DNA of 64,000 bases from Morchella semilibera (GCA_009192285.1 CM018603.1:1713802-1777801), one strand, 5' to 3'; numbered from the stretch's first letter, positions 23,800-36,246 are shown. The notes: a model not told the origin generated them from the letters alone. Numbers and translations: made by a program.

Positions 23800-25507
23800 T
23801 GTCCTTGATTAATTCATTCTTCCGACAACCGTATGTATGTGTAATGATATTTGGCATGCATTGCCTTATGCGGAAGAGATGATACCACATTTTGAGTTGT
23901 CAGAGGTCCGGCCTTAGGCGGGCTGTAAGTACCATCAGAGATTTGCCTGCTCTTGGCGTAGTATGCAGATACGGGGTCGGATTTACCTTGCATTATGGTG
24001 GAAATGATCGAGTAACCCGGTTGGACCTAATCCCAAAGTTTTTGTTTTACCGAGGACGCGGGGCAAAGAATTACCTATCCTTGGGTTGCAGCATGGATTC
24101 GCCTATTTTCTCCTCTTTCTGCTGACATCGTTTTTCGTGATGGGAATTCGATAGGGTCGGAAGGTAGTTTGTAGTTTTTGTGACGGCTGGAACTCTAGTC
24201 TAAGCCAGCAGTCAAGCCTAACCGCGGTTCGGGGGAGAATTGAGTTTTCGCTAGCCCTGTGGTCTATTTATTCTGTGGGACGCTACTTCAGTTCTTTTTC
24301 TTCTATTCAGGCTGATCACGGCGGTAGATGCGTCTTCGGTCTCAGAAAGGATTAAAATTCCTCTTTGAAAAATGCCGAGCTGTCCGGGTTAGTGGGAGAC
24401 CTTATTTTTATTTTTTTCTAGTATCGGCACGGATTCCGAGTACTGCAAACGTGGCTGTCAAGTTTAGGGTCAACCCCCAAACAAGTTTACTATTTTAGTA
24501 GAGTCGGAACATTGAAAACAGGGTCCACTGGGTCAGGACCCATGGGTCGGGATGATTCTGTAGTTTGATTCGGTAGTGGGACCACATCGGCCCGTTAGGG
24601 ACACAGTATAATAATAATAATAGTGGGCGCGACAACCACCCGATACCGAAGCAGTTTAAAAAGCGACTACTACTGTGTGAGTGAGGATACAGTCTCTACT
24701 GAAACTCCAGGTCCCGATGCTATTAGGCAGGCTCTAGAGCAGTAAGTGTTATGTATGAAGCCAAAAAACTACTCCTAGGCCAGTATGTCCCAGCAGGTTT
24801 ATTATTAGAGGTGGTAGGGTCTCACTCCAGCTGGATTTCCTTTTAAGACTAGCCAATAGATGGTTACCGCTGTAAGCACTCCGGCCAGATAGCTGTTAGA
24901 AGTAGTATCGGCTTGGTTTGGGGTGGGGGATCCTGGGCTGATTGACGACTGACATTGGTCCGAAGTGAGGGGGCATCGATTAACTGATGTGATGCCGATG
25001 ATACCGATGGTGATGATTGTGATGAATGGATGGATAGCATACAGCCGCCGAAGTGCAAGGCTAGCTAGAGAAACAGTGAGCAGAGTAGTAGAAGTTCCCC
25101 GATTGGCTAGATATAAACGATCGAGTGGTCTCTAGAGTATCGCCTGGTAGGCCGCGACATACTCAGGGCGGCCTGGTGCTCTACATGAGCCCTGGCAACT
25201 TTGTGCCAAAATTTGTGATCTCGACTCTATCATTGCCTTATATGGAAAGCCCAGCGCTGGGTTTTTGCATAATATGCGGAGCATCAGATTCTGGGCATGC
25301 TTCGGCCGACCAGGTGATGGTTGCATTATGCCAGGAACTATTTCAAAAGGGATTTTTGTGCGGTGTTGTAAGGGTGGAGTCAGTCACAGGGGATCGTGGC
25401 AAAGGTGATGATGTGTTTGTTGGCAAAGAAGAAGTGTGTGGGGGGGAGTGCAGACTTGTGCGTGTGTAAAGTGCAAGGTAGATAGATGTTGTCCTGGTCT
25501 CTATGGT

Positions 25508-25525
25508 ACGAGTGATTTTTCGAGA
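25508..25525 (-). repeat. Copy of the recurrent 18-bp motif (diverged)
   Basis: On the minus strand it reads TCTCGAAAAATCACTCGT. Confidence 0.45.
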
Positions 25526-26149
25526 TTGGGATCGATCACATAAATGACGCAAGAAGTGTGATCTCCTTAAGATTTTCAGAAATATATATGTTTAACATAT
25601 ACACGCGGCGCTTCAATAGTAAACCCCCCCACACCCCAATTCCCTAATTTGGTTGGTACATATGGTTCCGTGGAAATCCTAACCCACGAAAATTTATCCA
25701 TTCGGATCAACACAAATGCATGTATCCACTGATAAACACCCGGACTCAGCTTTGATATATAAATTTTTAAAAATCCTATATAAGACTACGAATTAGTCTT
25801 CTATTATGTTAAATAGCTGACAGGTAGAAGTATATATTTCACGGTATACTACATAAATACATGTACGTGTAGTTCTTAGCTTTGAATAGAATCTCAGACA
25901 TGTCAACGATAATATAAACTCTAGGAGATTTGGAGGCTCTTATAATTGTAGGGAGATGACCCCGATTCAATGTTCAAGCCGTAGGTCTTTGCATATAAAC
26001 AGGAGTTGACGACAACCGCTTTAGTTAATCTTTTCCCTTTTCAAATTCTTTACTATATTATTTCTGACAGTGTTACACCTAGAGTCTCTTACGACATCCC
26101 CAAATTAAAGTCCAGCGGTACTTTCACGCCCATCCTCTACACAAAATCA

Positions 26150-26647
26150 ATGAAATACCGCCTACTGCTTGTATTCGCTTCTGTTATCCTGTTTAGCCAT
26201 CTTCTCAGTGGGTATCCCACCCAAGCGCTCCAGCTGAGAGATTCTCCTCGTTACATCCGCCGATCTGGCGTAATCAACTCAACAGCAGCAGCAGCGCCCG
26301 TTGTAGTGGAGTCTGTCCCAACCCTCATTTGCGAGACATCTATATTCTCTCCTCTCCGAGAGGACGTGAAAAGGGTGGTAGACACGCTACTAAATGCCAA
26401 CACTAACTGCGTCCAGACAAAAAGGGTAAGAGGGAGGTCCAAAGAAGCGTGCGTGAAGCTCGCTACCTTTGGGACCTCCGCGATTGGCATGTGCGGGGGC
26501 TATGGCGCAAAAATGCGGTGTAGAGATGTGGCCATGGTGGTACAAGAAATCGAGGAGTGTAATTTGGAAAATTACCCAGATAGAGTGGGTGGACGGGTGG
26601 AGTATCCCTGGGGGGGTATAGTTCTTTTTGGCATTCCAGCTACCTAG
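26150..26647 (+). CDS. Small secreted cysteine-rich protein B
   Basis: A single exon of 165 aa. The internal ATG at 26150 is preferred over the frame start at 26006 because it opens a classical signal peptide (MKYRLLLVFASVILFSHLLS, cleavage near residue 27). The six cysteines C61, C87, C101, C115, C124 and C137 align with those of protein A at 1724-2254, with identical 14-14-9 spacing in the core. The motifs NCVQ, EACVKLATFGTS, AIGMCGGYGA and KMRCRDVAMVV are its conserved heart. A basic RYIRR segment after the signal peptide could be a processing site. The protein is likely exported with three disulphides; its role is unknown. Fungal Hce2-like proteins share a loosely similar pattern, but I cannot confirm kinship. 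A TATA-like element lies near 25991. Confidence 0.78.
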   Translation: MKYRLLLVFASVILFSHLLSGYPTQALQLRDSPRYIRRSGVINSTAAAAPVVVESVPTLICETSIFSPLREDVKRVVDTLLNANTNCVQTKRVRGRSKEACVKLATFGTSAIGMCGGYGAKMRCRDVAMVVQEIEECNLENYPDRVGGRVEYPWGGIVLFGIPAT

Positions 26648-27263
26648 TTTGGAGCGTTCCTGTGCCCGCACTGAGTACTCGAGTAAGATTGTCATGTATT
26701 TCATTTATTATATATAATTTTGGCCTGATATTTCTCCTAGAACCTTCCTTGGCGGGACCAATGTTGCGATTTTTTTTTCTTGTATAGTGTATTGTAATAT
26801 CAGGTTAGACACACAATTGTATTTGTCTTGAAATCGTTGGTCTGTAGTTTTTGTGTATTTTAAGACAAGTTACCTCTAACTCGTATAAACTAACTGATAA
26901 CTGCGATTTCGCGCGTGTTCGCTTTAGGTTAATCTTCCAGAAAAAAAGAAAAAAAGGAAAAAAAGTGGAATCCGATCATTGACACAAGATAAGAATGGAC
27001 GAGGTTTTATTAACACTGATCGCTAGAAAGCTCTCCATTCCTCGCTAAAACAGAGTACAAGAAGACTGTAGCAGTTAACCCTGAAATCCATACGAGCCTC
27101 CTAGACAGTACATCTACTCCGAAGACCTTGGCTTTCATGCTAGAATCCTTAATTTCCCATGTTCTTCAGCCCTCGAAGCCCAAGCAGCCTCTATACCTAC
27201 GCAATTCCAGAGCCTACCAGTTCCCGGGAGTTTAATGACCGTGATAATTATCCCTTCCCTTAG

Positions 27264-27281
27264 TCATGAGATATCACTCAT
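27264..27281 (+). repeat. Copy of the recurrent 18-bp motif
   Basis: Reads TCATGAGATATCACTCAT. It matches the consensus except for the last two bases. Confidence 0.55.
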
Positions 27282-27576
27282 CGTGATATAAAAAATGTAC
27301 GAAGATGCGGAGAGGAACAAAAAAAAAGGGATTGAACGATAAACATAACCGTAAAAATATGCAGGGAATCTTAACAATTTATAATAATAACCTGGGGGGC
27401 CTTTCTGGTATAGCCCTGCCCTACTCTCGTTCCACAGTACGCTCAATGCAAGAAAAGGAAAAATGAATTTTGACTTCCCACCCATGATTGCAGCCCCATA
27501 AAGTCAAATGGGAGCAGCTTCGTTAAATAATAATCGTATCCATCATTTATCGTGTATCAAAACAATTACTCGCAAG

Positions 27577-30337
27577 TTACCACCTTTGTACCTGACCCTG
27601 GCCCTCATCTTCTCTCCTCCTTTGGCGAGGCTGCTCTGGACTTCCCATTCCGTCGTCGTCTTCCGCTTCTACCCTGACTAGCACCTCCTCAAGAAACCCT
27701 TCTAAGAATCCATTAACTTCACCACCCATACCCACTGAATGATTACTATCTGCCTGTTCAATATCCCTGAATAGGCTTGCCGCTTTGTAAACTTGCTTCT
27801 TTAAACGGTCATGAGCTTTTGCTGTCTCTTGGACTTTCTGCTGCGCACTTGGGGATGATGACTGCTGTGCTTTGCGGATCGCCATTTGGAGGTGATAGGT
27901 TCTCCGCTGCAGCGCAGCTTCAAGTGCTGGAAGAATCACACCATCAAGGGCAGTAAGTTCTGGCGGCTCAGGTGTTGTAGTTTTAAGCTGGGGTTGGGGT
28001 GGTTGGGGTTGCTGTGGTTGGGGCTGTTGGGGCAGCATTTGTGACTGCGATATCCGCCGTAAGTCCTGCTGCGACGGGTGTTGTGAGGGGTGCTGTGAGG
28101 GGTGCTGCAATGGGAGTTGTGGAAGCTGGTGATGATGATTACTACTGATGCTACTGGAATGTCCGTGGGATGGTGGCAATGGCGGCCCTGGTTGTAACTG
28201 CTGCGTACTACGAGGGTGGTGGAGTCCTGGAGGTGGAACTATTGAAGATGGTTTAAGAGCCAGTTGATGCTGCTGTTGCTGCTGTTGCTGCTGTTGCTGC
28301 CGTCTCATCTGTTCCGAGACAATCTCGTTGGAATTTTGTCTAGACATTTGAGCGTGGGAGAATGCAGGCCTAGGTTCACCAAAAGCGCTTCCTGGTGTCG
28401 AGAGGCCGGATTTCAGCTCTACCTCAATTCTGCCGTCTCCGACTAGACCCTTTACTGGTGCCGGAGGCCCTCTTGGGGTGATGTCCCTATCTCTTGGGCC
28501 CATGGGTCCCGAATTTGATAATTTCATCCAACCCATGTCCTGTACAAGTTCTTGTTGAAAGCCCCTGTCGTGCTCGGACGAGCTACTTACTTTCCGGTGG
28601 TTATTAGGGCTCTGGATTTGGTCAAACTTTGACCTCCCTGACGAATTAGGTTGCGGCTGCATATGTTGCTGTTGATATACTTGTTGATATGCCGGAGAAC
28701 TGGGAGCTTTCTGCTGCGAAAGTGGCTCCCTTGGAGGGGTATTAACTTTATATGGAAGTGCTTTGCCCAACCCCCTTACAGTACCAGAAGAAGCATATCC
28801 CGAATCTCTTCCAGAAGCGTGAGGGGGTGCAGCAGGTGGGATATCCCTCACTGGTGACGGGTTTCTGGTGTTATGGGTTGGGACAGGAGGTACTTGTCTG
28901 GGAACCTGAGGCGATTGTACGATTCGCCCAATCTTTGAACCATCGGCAAAATCTTGATCAATGCTGTGCGCAACGTACCGCATATTTGCTTCGGCTGCAG
29001 ATAAACTTTTTAGACCTGCGTTGACATCCCCATTTCTTCCGCCACCCATAGGTCTGATGGTTCCAAAGTCCCATAAATCGCTTTCCGCATCTGAGTCATC
29101 TGTGACTCTACTATCCATAGTATCTGAGGCATTGGAATTGGTGTCATCATCGTGCCCTTTCTTGTTTCCATTCTCAATTACCCAACGCTCATGACGCTCA
29201 ATCAACTCAGTCAAATATGTGGTCTTCTTCGCTCTTTTTACGAACGGGTGTTTTAAAAGTTCCTTTGCTGTTGGACGATCCCTCGGGTCCCTTTGTAGAC
29301 ACATTGACACAAATTCCTTGAATCTTTCCGTGAAGTTTCCTTCTAATGTTGGAGGGGTGTTTTTGGGAATCAGAAAAAGTACCTTCATTGGGTGAATGTC
29401 CGAATATGGGGGTTCTCCAAGGGCGAGCTCTATGGCGGTAATGCCCAATGACCAAATATCAGCCTTCTGGTCGTAGCCGGACTGCTTGATAACTTCCGGG
29501 GCCATCCAAAATGGTGTTCCAACAAAAGTGTTCTTCTTTGTCATTGTAGCTGTAAGCTGCCCAGAAACACCGAAATCTGCGAGTTTAACCTGACCGTTTG
29601 ACCCCAATAGGACATTTGCAGCTAGTTTTTTTGGAGAACTCGCGGTTAGCGTGGGATCGCGGGTGCGGTGAGAGCAAGATCAGTATACCCTTGATATCCC
29701 TGTGAAGTTTATTATCACTATGTAGGTACTCCAACCCCATCAACAGTTCTCGAATGATGATGGTAATATACTCCTCCGCTATGACGCCAGGCTTCATCAA
29801 GTCCCCGCAACTACCACCGGAACAATATTCCATGATGATCCATAGATCCGAGCCCTTCAAATATGAACCGTAGTATTTTGTAACGAATGGAGAGTGAAGC
29901 TCAGAGAGGATGTTGATTTCTTGAATGATGTCGTCAACCTCATCTTCGGCGTTTTCGACATCGATAACCTTGATAGCTACGGCCTGGCCAGTTCGCTTAT
30001 CGACCCTGTTTCAACCAAACCCACATATCCTCAAAAAGTAAGCTCTCTTGCTACTTTGAACACACAGACACACACATATCTCTCCGACACTTCCGCCCTC
30101 TTATAGCGACTAATGAATTGGAGCTGTATTTACCCCTTGTAGACTTTGCCGAAGCTACCCCCCCCTAACCATGACCATTAGCGAGCGGCCACAAGAGCGA
30201 TAAAATAAATATGGAGACTTACCGATCTGATTTTGCTTTGTATAGAGCGACTCCGGGTCAACAAGCTCATTAGTTGCAACATAGCCCTCGCCCGAGGGAC
30301 CGCTGTCTCTATTAATTTGTGTATTGTATCTCTGCAT
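27577..30337 (-). CDS. Ste20/GCK-group serine/threonine kinase (Kic1/Nak1/severin-like)
   Basis: Four exons on the minus strand (30337-30223, 30164-30134, 30005-29689, 29621-27577) give 835 aa with every junction in frame. The catalytic domain fills about residues 30-300: P-loop [12 protein letters not shown] (38-49), VAIK with K61, HRDIK with catalytic D152, DFG at D170, and activation segment GTPFWMAPE typical of Ste20 kinases. Exon 2, only 31 nt, encodes most of the P-loop. The tail is long, polar and low in complexity, with Gln, Pro and His-Pro-Ser-Gln repeats, and ends in a helical block ([20 protein letters not shown] and on) that is probably a conserved C-terminal docking segment. Fungal members act in cell polarity, septation and RAM or SIN-type signalling upstream of NDR kinases. 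Assignment to one subfamily is inferred, not proven. The gene ends close to a convergent T-rich spacer. Confidence 0.93.
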
Positions 30338-31864
30338 TGTGTTTGTGTTTTAGGAATTCGCCAATGAACTGAAAGGGAGGACAGTTGGCAAAAATCTTCG
30401 TTCTTTTGGTGGGAGTTGAGAGGGAAAAAGATATCTGTAGTGATGGGGGTGGGACCCCTTGCTATCGGTTATCCGGTACAATAAGAGAGAGAGAAACAAA
30501 GATAAACACCAGTCTTATTTATTCAGAGGAATAAATTTTCTTTCTTCCTTCCTAGAGCTCGCGTGTGAATCAATGCAGGGGAGTGTGAGCTAGGCACCAA
30601 AAGCTGGAGGTTACATGGAAAGCGAGAGGGGTCGTTCTGCGTCTGTGTCCTCGTCAACAAAATAAAGTTCCGCATTCTGAAACGGGAGGTTGCTGGGGGG
30701 TAAGTGCTGACTGCGAAAAGCCCGGGTAACAGCTATGTAGCGAGCCAAACGGCTTTGAAGACACGAGACGTAATCAGTAGAGGTGAGACATGGTGGGGGA
30801 ATCCCTGGAAAAATCCGGCAGCAAGCCCAGCCCAAAATCCGAGGCCTAAGGCGACCAGGTACAGTCAAGTAATTATACTAAATGTAGGTACTTACTCCTT
30901 ACCTATATAAGAACTGAATTAATAAAAAGAGTTCCTCTAGAATAATACTATAGTACTGGCTGTTGATTCAAACGTCTAACTTAGAGCAATAAACTGGCTA
31001 TTAAGCAGAACTGTTCGGCATCGCAAAATCACATGCCTGGCCGATTTCTCTGGGGCTGAAGTTCCTCTTTAATTACATGTAGCTAGCTGACAATGGCAAA
31101 ATGAGAAACCCATACATTTTAGGAATGAGATGCTGATATCCACTCAAACGTGGTATCCTACATGTCAGGCCGGTCCAATATCGAACAAAGGGCCGCTGCA
31201 GCCAGGCTGAACTATACCCAAATATCAGCTGTTATGAGGAACCATATAGTAGGCAGCGATGCTTATCGGTATTTGTCGGTCGGCTGAACCAAATTTGAGT
31301 CCCCACTACCCCTTTTGGCGCCTTGTTTCGAGCTGCGTCATTGTAAATGAACTCTTCTGGGGTAACAATAGGTTTTTTTATGAAATTGTTTTGCGGCTGT
31401 CCAATGGGGCATCTAGCTCCAATAAATGATACTAGACTTTAATTTAGCATTCCTGATGAGGCAGGTAGCTCTCGAGAGCCATATGATATTTAACGCAGTT
31501 GTGCGAATTTGAATCTGGAGTATCTCCTTCACTACTAGGACCAAACTTGAAGGGAGAACTGTAAGGACTAATCGGAAATTAACCTAGTCATGATATGAGT
31601 GTCGACTAGTTTGTGAAATATTTAGTGGTACATAGAGGTATGAGGCGATATATCTATATGAGGTGGACAGTGTAGAGCTACATGTAGCTCCCCTAGAGCT
31701 CTAGTTAATTGCCAAGATATTTATTACATCCCCTAACCCTTAGCGTTGTTTAATTTTGAACCACATGGGGGAAAAAAAAATCTGGAACGACTTACTCCTC
31801 CTATCAGGTCGCGCTTTCTACATCCCTTTTGTTTATCCCGCTCTTTGTTCTCGAATAAGTCGCA
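30338..31864. other. Divergent intergenic region between the GCK kinase and PXR1
   Basis: No supported gene. It serves as the probable promoter region for both flanking genes, which point away from each other. It contains TACATGTA near 31075 and 31679 but no obvious TATA box. Confidence 0.45.
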
Positions 31865-33166
31865 ATGGGTCTTGCTGGACCTAAAAAGTATGTTCTCCAT
31901 GTTTTCTATTCTTATTCCCGCTACCACAATTCACCGGTGGTGGGGCGGTGAATAAGCTTGCTATAAAGACAAGCTCACTTACACTATGCCAGCCGTACAA
32001 AAATCGGGGCCGATCCCCGAAATACCAATTGGTCCAACAATACTGATCGCTTCGGTCATCGAATGCTTACCACCCTTGGTTGGCAGCCTGGAAACACTCT
32101 CGGGGATACTTCGTCGGCATACCATCAATCCGGTCACATTACTGCTGCATCCACCGCTGGTATAAAGATCGTCCTTAAAGATGATAACCTCGGTATTGGA
32201 TGCAACAAGAAGCAGCGTGAAGATGAGTGTGTAGGTCTTGACGGACTCCAGAGCTTGCTAGGGCGACTGAATGGGAAAGGCGACGATGAGCTAGAGAGAG
32301 AGGCTGAGGCCCGGGATAAACTAAGGCGGGATGTAATTGTGGGCGAGCGGTATGGGATGAGGTTTGTTCGGGGCGAGACATACGTCAGTAGCGACATCGA
32401 TACCCTACTAAAAAAGATTAAGCTCGAAGGGGAGGCGAAGGCGGAAGCGAAAGTGGAGGCAGAGGTGGAAGAAGAGGATGCTAAGGAAGATAAAAAGAGG
32501 AAGAGCAAAAAAGAAACCAAGGCCAAGAAAGAAACCAAGAGCAAGAAGGAGGAGCCTGAGAGCGAACCCGGGATGGCCACAATCCAAACTACACCCGCCG
32601 GCGAAAGATTTTCGGTTCCTATCAAAAAGGAGAAAAGGGAGAAGACTAAGCGTGAGAAATCACCATTAAAGTCTGAGTCGGCTACATCAATGTCTGGGGA
32701 TGACTCGGACTCCAAGTCGAAGAAACGGAAACGTGCAGACGAAGAGCTCGTCGAGGAAGCTAAAGATAAGAAAGATAGGATTTCCAAAAAATCCAAAAAC
32801 GGTGAAACGCACGAACAGAGGAAAGAAAGAAGAGCACGAGAGAAGAAGGAAAAGGAAGCTCGAAAAGCCGAGAAGAAAGAAAAGAAGAAAAGGAAGTCGA
32901 AGTCATCCTCTTCAGACTCAGACTCATCAGAGGACGAATCTACCCCGGGGGCTTCCGGAACTTCAACTCCATCTGGATATTCAGCCCTGATAGGGAGACA
33001 AGCAGTGAGACATCGATTCATTGCGGCAAAGAGAAGCGCAGTGATGGATGCTAAGGCACTGAACGAGGTTTGTATATTTAATATTCTCTCCTTCCACTAT
33101 TTTTGGCATTATTCCTTGTTAACTGGCTTTGTAATTTGGAAATAGATTTTTATGATCAAGGCGTGA
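31865..33166 (+). CDS. PXR1: PXR1/PINX1-like G-patch protein
   Basis: Exons 31865-31887 (23 nt), 31993-33067 and 33146-33166 (21 nt) give 372 aa. The N terminus reads MGLAGPKN, then RTKIGADPRNTNWSNNTDRFGHRML, whose tail leads into the G-patch core LGWQPGNTLG. This is the hallmark of PXR1/PINX1, nucleolar proteins that stimulate Prp43 helicase in rRNA and snoRNA processing and inhibit telomerase. The middle and C-terminal parts are extremely Lys/Glu-rich with KKE/KRK repeats, as in the family, followed by an Asp/Ser acidic patch. The last exon encodes only IFMIKA, the conserved family C terminus, which supports the unusual terminal micro-exons. Both introns have GT-AG ends. Upstream sequence is short before the divergent kinase promoter. 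Confidence 0.95.
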
Positions 33167-34089
33167 ATACATACATAAAGGGTTAAAGATAATTGTCTTT
33201 AAATGGTTTCTTGGTAATCGGCGCTATGGGTAAAAAAAAAAGTGTTTACAGCTGATAGAAACGGAGGGGATCCCTGGAATAATTACTGTCGTTGTACAAT
33301 CGGCGTCACCCCTTACTGTGAAGAGCTTAGATATATTAGTTTTCTATTTACATATATTCTAGGTAGCACCATGTCCATTACGCCCAAACATAGGCACATG
33401 TATTCATTGCTATGGTAATGCCGTTGCACATAGTAGACAAAGAAACGGCTGGCACATTTTTTAGCTAGGGCTTGTGAGTGGGATAATGAAATGGTTGAAT
33501 GTTAAGCTTCAACTCTTCATGAGTGCATGTAGGTAAGATAATCACACCGTCCTGATAGCAGACCTTTGTGCGGAATGTCTAGCGGCCAGCTTCCAAATAC
33601 CTAGAACCAGGGCTTTATATGATTACATGTACTTCTTGTATTGTATTATTATTATTCTAATGACTTTCAGCTCTGTCTAAGCTCCTATGGTAAGTGTACG
33701 TAAGGAATTCTTGGCAAGGTGACGACTGCGTGAGTGTGCAACAGGAACGCCAAACTTTCTTCCTCTCTTCCATCGCTTTACCTTCCTTCTATCTCCACGA
33801 AACATCTCTCCATCCGCCACTTCGGATCTATTAACTTGGTTCACCGTGATACTGCCCTCCAGCTCTTCTATCAGCCTGCTACCCTGAAATAGACTTCAGC
33901 AGAGCAAGGATCCGAGTTGGTAAGTGTTGCCCCTCACCAGCCCCACATCGTATCTTTTTTCGCCACATTTGCTCAAGTATTTCATCTACTGATATCCCAC
34001 AGCTTCTACACCCAGTCTCCTTTTACTCACACCCACCGACCGACCGCTAATTCTAGCTCCATCACGCACATAGCCCACAAACAGCCAAA
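33167..34089 (+). promoter_or_regulatory. Spacer and 5' leader of the UBX gene, with a probable leader intron
   Basis: After about 550 bp without features, a pyrimidine-rich stretch (33745-33900) precedes a likely 5'-UTR intron from donor GTAAGT at 33920 to acceptor TAG at 34073, with branch-like CGCTAATT near 34046. Translation then begins 16 bp downstream at 34090. Confidence 0.45.
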
Positions 34090-35809
34090 ATGGAGATGGA
34101 AATGGACGGAGATCTACTGTCCCAGTTCTGTGCAATTACTGATGCCTCTAGACAAAAGGCGGTGAATTATCTCCGTATCTCTGATATGAACCTTCAACAA
34201 GCTATACAGCTTTACTTTGACACCGGTGTCGATATGGATGTCCCTACGAGCTTTTCTACACCTTCTGCTGCACCCCCACTTCCTGCACGGCCCGTCCCTG
34301 GAACCAACAGTGAGCTGATCGAGATCGAAGACGACGCAGACGACGACTTAAGAGAAGCTTTGGAAGCGAGTAACGCGAACTCCGGGGCTGCAGCAAGGGA
34401 TGTGGCAGCTACTATGGCAGCTGCAAACGTAGGAAATGCCGGCTACGAGGATGACGAGGCTCTAGCAAGAAGGCTTCAGGAGGAGTTTTATGGCGGGGGA
34501 ACTGGGGCTGGTGAAACTAACGGTGTCAGAGCACCTATGGCAAGGACAGTGGAGACACTGGTTGATGAAGATGACTATTACTCTGATCCGAGGCGGCGGG
34601 CTAGCGCACGGAGAGCAGCAGGTACGTTTTTCAAGCTAAATTTTCCCCGGATGATTCCCTATGAAAGTGCCTAAAAGTAGTCCCTAATCATTGTACCGTA
34701 TAGGGGGCTCGAGCCGTTCAATCTTCAATCAGCACACTTCTAGCGTATGGGACGAGTCTCCCGCTGATCGTGCTAGATTACTCGTGGAGTCTACAGGTGG
34801 TGCATCAGAAGCATCGGCAAAATCAACAAAGTTGGCAGAAATGTACAGGCCTCCGTTCGAGATTATGGCACGGATGAACCTGGACGAGGCTAGGGATGAA
34901 GCTAAAGAATCGGAGAAGTGGATCCTCGTAAATATACAGGATAATTCGCTCTTTGCCTGCCAGACCTTGAACCGTGATATCTGGAAACACCCGGAGGTTA
35001 TGGCTACTATCAAGGAGAACTTTCTGTTTCTACAAATGGAGCGTCATGGCTTGGATGGAAAGGACTACATCAGATACTACCTTCAGAAAGCTGCAGACCC
35101 ATCAGCGCGGTTCGACCCAACTATTGCCAATCTATTCCCACATATTGCTATCATTGATCCCCGGACAGGGGAGCAGGTCAAGGTTTGGAATTCTGCTCCA
35201 AAGGAGCCGATGGACTTTGTGATGCAGCTCCACGAGTTCCTTGAGCGATACTCGTTGAGGGTAGACGCCAAGAATCCCGTGCAGCGGACCAGTAAACCTA
35301 AAGCCAATGTCGAACACATGACGGAAGACGAGATGATGCAGCTAGCTATGGAGAACTCCCTTGGCTCAGGCGCCATCACAGATCATGACCCGGACACCCT
35401 CACGAAGCACGATGACGATGAGTTGATGGAGGTTGGGGGGGACTCGAGCGACAAAGGAAAGGGAGTTGCCGAGGAGCCATCACTGTTTGAACAGATTCGA
35501 GCAGATCGCCACCATGCAGAGCCACCCCCTGGACCAGAGACTACAAGGATCCAATTCAAGATGCATGATGGAACCCGTGTTGTGCGAAGATTCCTCCTCA
35601 AGGACCACGTCGAGAAGCTGTTTGAGTACGTGAAAGCGGACATGCTACCTGAGCAGGAGGTCAAAAAGCCAGCCGAGGAGAGATCGACCAAGGCCAAGGA
35701 CTTTGATCTTGTGGGATTAGGCAAGAAGTTGATTGATCACCTTGATCAAACCGTTGACGAGGCGGGTCTGAAGATGGGAACAGTGATGGTTGAGGTAACG
35801 GATGAGTAG
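34090..35809 (+). CDS. UBA-UAS-UBX domain protein, p97/Cdc48 adaptor (Ubx5/UBXN7-like)
   Basis: Exons 34090-34621 and 34704-35809 give 545 aa across an 82-bp intron. The order of parts is that of Ubx5/UBXN7: an N-terminal UBA-like fold (about 5-45, LLSQFCAITDASRQKAVNYL), a helix resembling a ubiquitin-interacting motif (ALARRLQEEF), a thioredoxin-like UAS domain (about 235-385, WILVNIQDNSLFACQTLNRD with its single Cys), a second UIM-like helix (EDEMMQLAMENSL) and a C-terminal UBX domain from about 455 (TRIQFKMHDGTRVVRRF). Such proteins bind ubiquitin or Nedd8-modified cullins and recruit Cdc48/p97 for extraction and degradation of substrates. No catalytic function is expected. The start ATG lies in a good context (AAAATGG). 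AATAAA occurs 18 bp after the stop. Confidence 0.95.
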
Positions 35810-36209
35810 ATTATTCTAGGCGAATCAATAAAAAGAAGCTTAGATGGGGGTATCGAGTATTTCTTTTTTTTTTTACTACTCTTGCAATGAGCACTTTTCT
35901 GTTTATTTGGAAAGAGGGGGGGGGTTCACACAGGGGTTGTGGGTTGTGGGTTGTGGGGGTTGGGTTGGGATATTGCTAGTTTAGGGTTTATCTTATTTTC
36001 TTTTTCTCTCTGTGTAGGCTGCGAGGCAAATCATCATGTTCATCTATTTATTCCTCTCCCCTATGTCTCGGCATTATTATCATTATTATCTTCTCCCGAG
36101 ATTTCTTATTTTCTTTCTCGTCCCATCACATCCCAATTCTATTCAGCCCACCTCCCCTTTCACCTCATCTCATCTATGAGTATCTTTGTAGTAGACTTTG
36201 AGGCGACGT

Positions 36210-36210
<1 letters not shown>

Positions 36211-36245
<35 letters not shown>
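36211..36245. repeat. 35-base poly-T run
   Basis: An uninterrupted T run, followed 22 bp later by a 16-base C run (36268-36283). Confidence 0.95.

Positions 36246-36246
<1 letters not shown>

Larger units (their letters stand above)
22576..26149. other. Intergenic spacer, no gene supported
   Basis: Begins with T-rich sequence that is probably the 3' flank of the kinase. Nothing with domain support follows; frames near 23461, 23892 and 25125 lack protein character. Two copies of the 18-bp motif lie at 23782 and 25508 (opposite orientation). A TATA-like CATATAAACA near 25991 sits about 155 bp before the ATG of the next gene. Confidence 0.5.
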
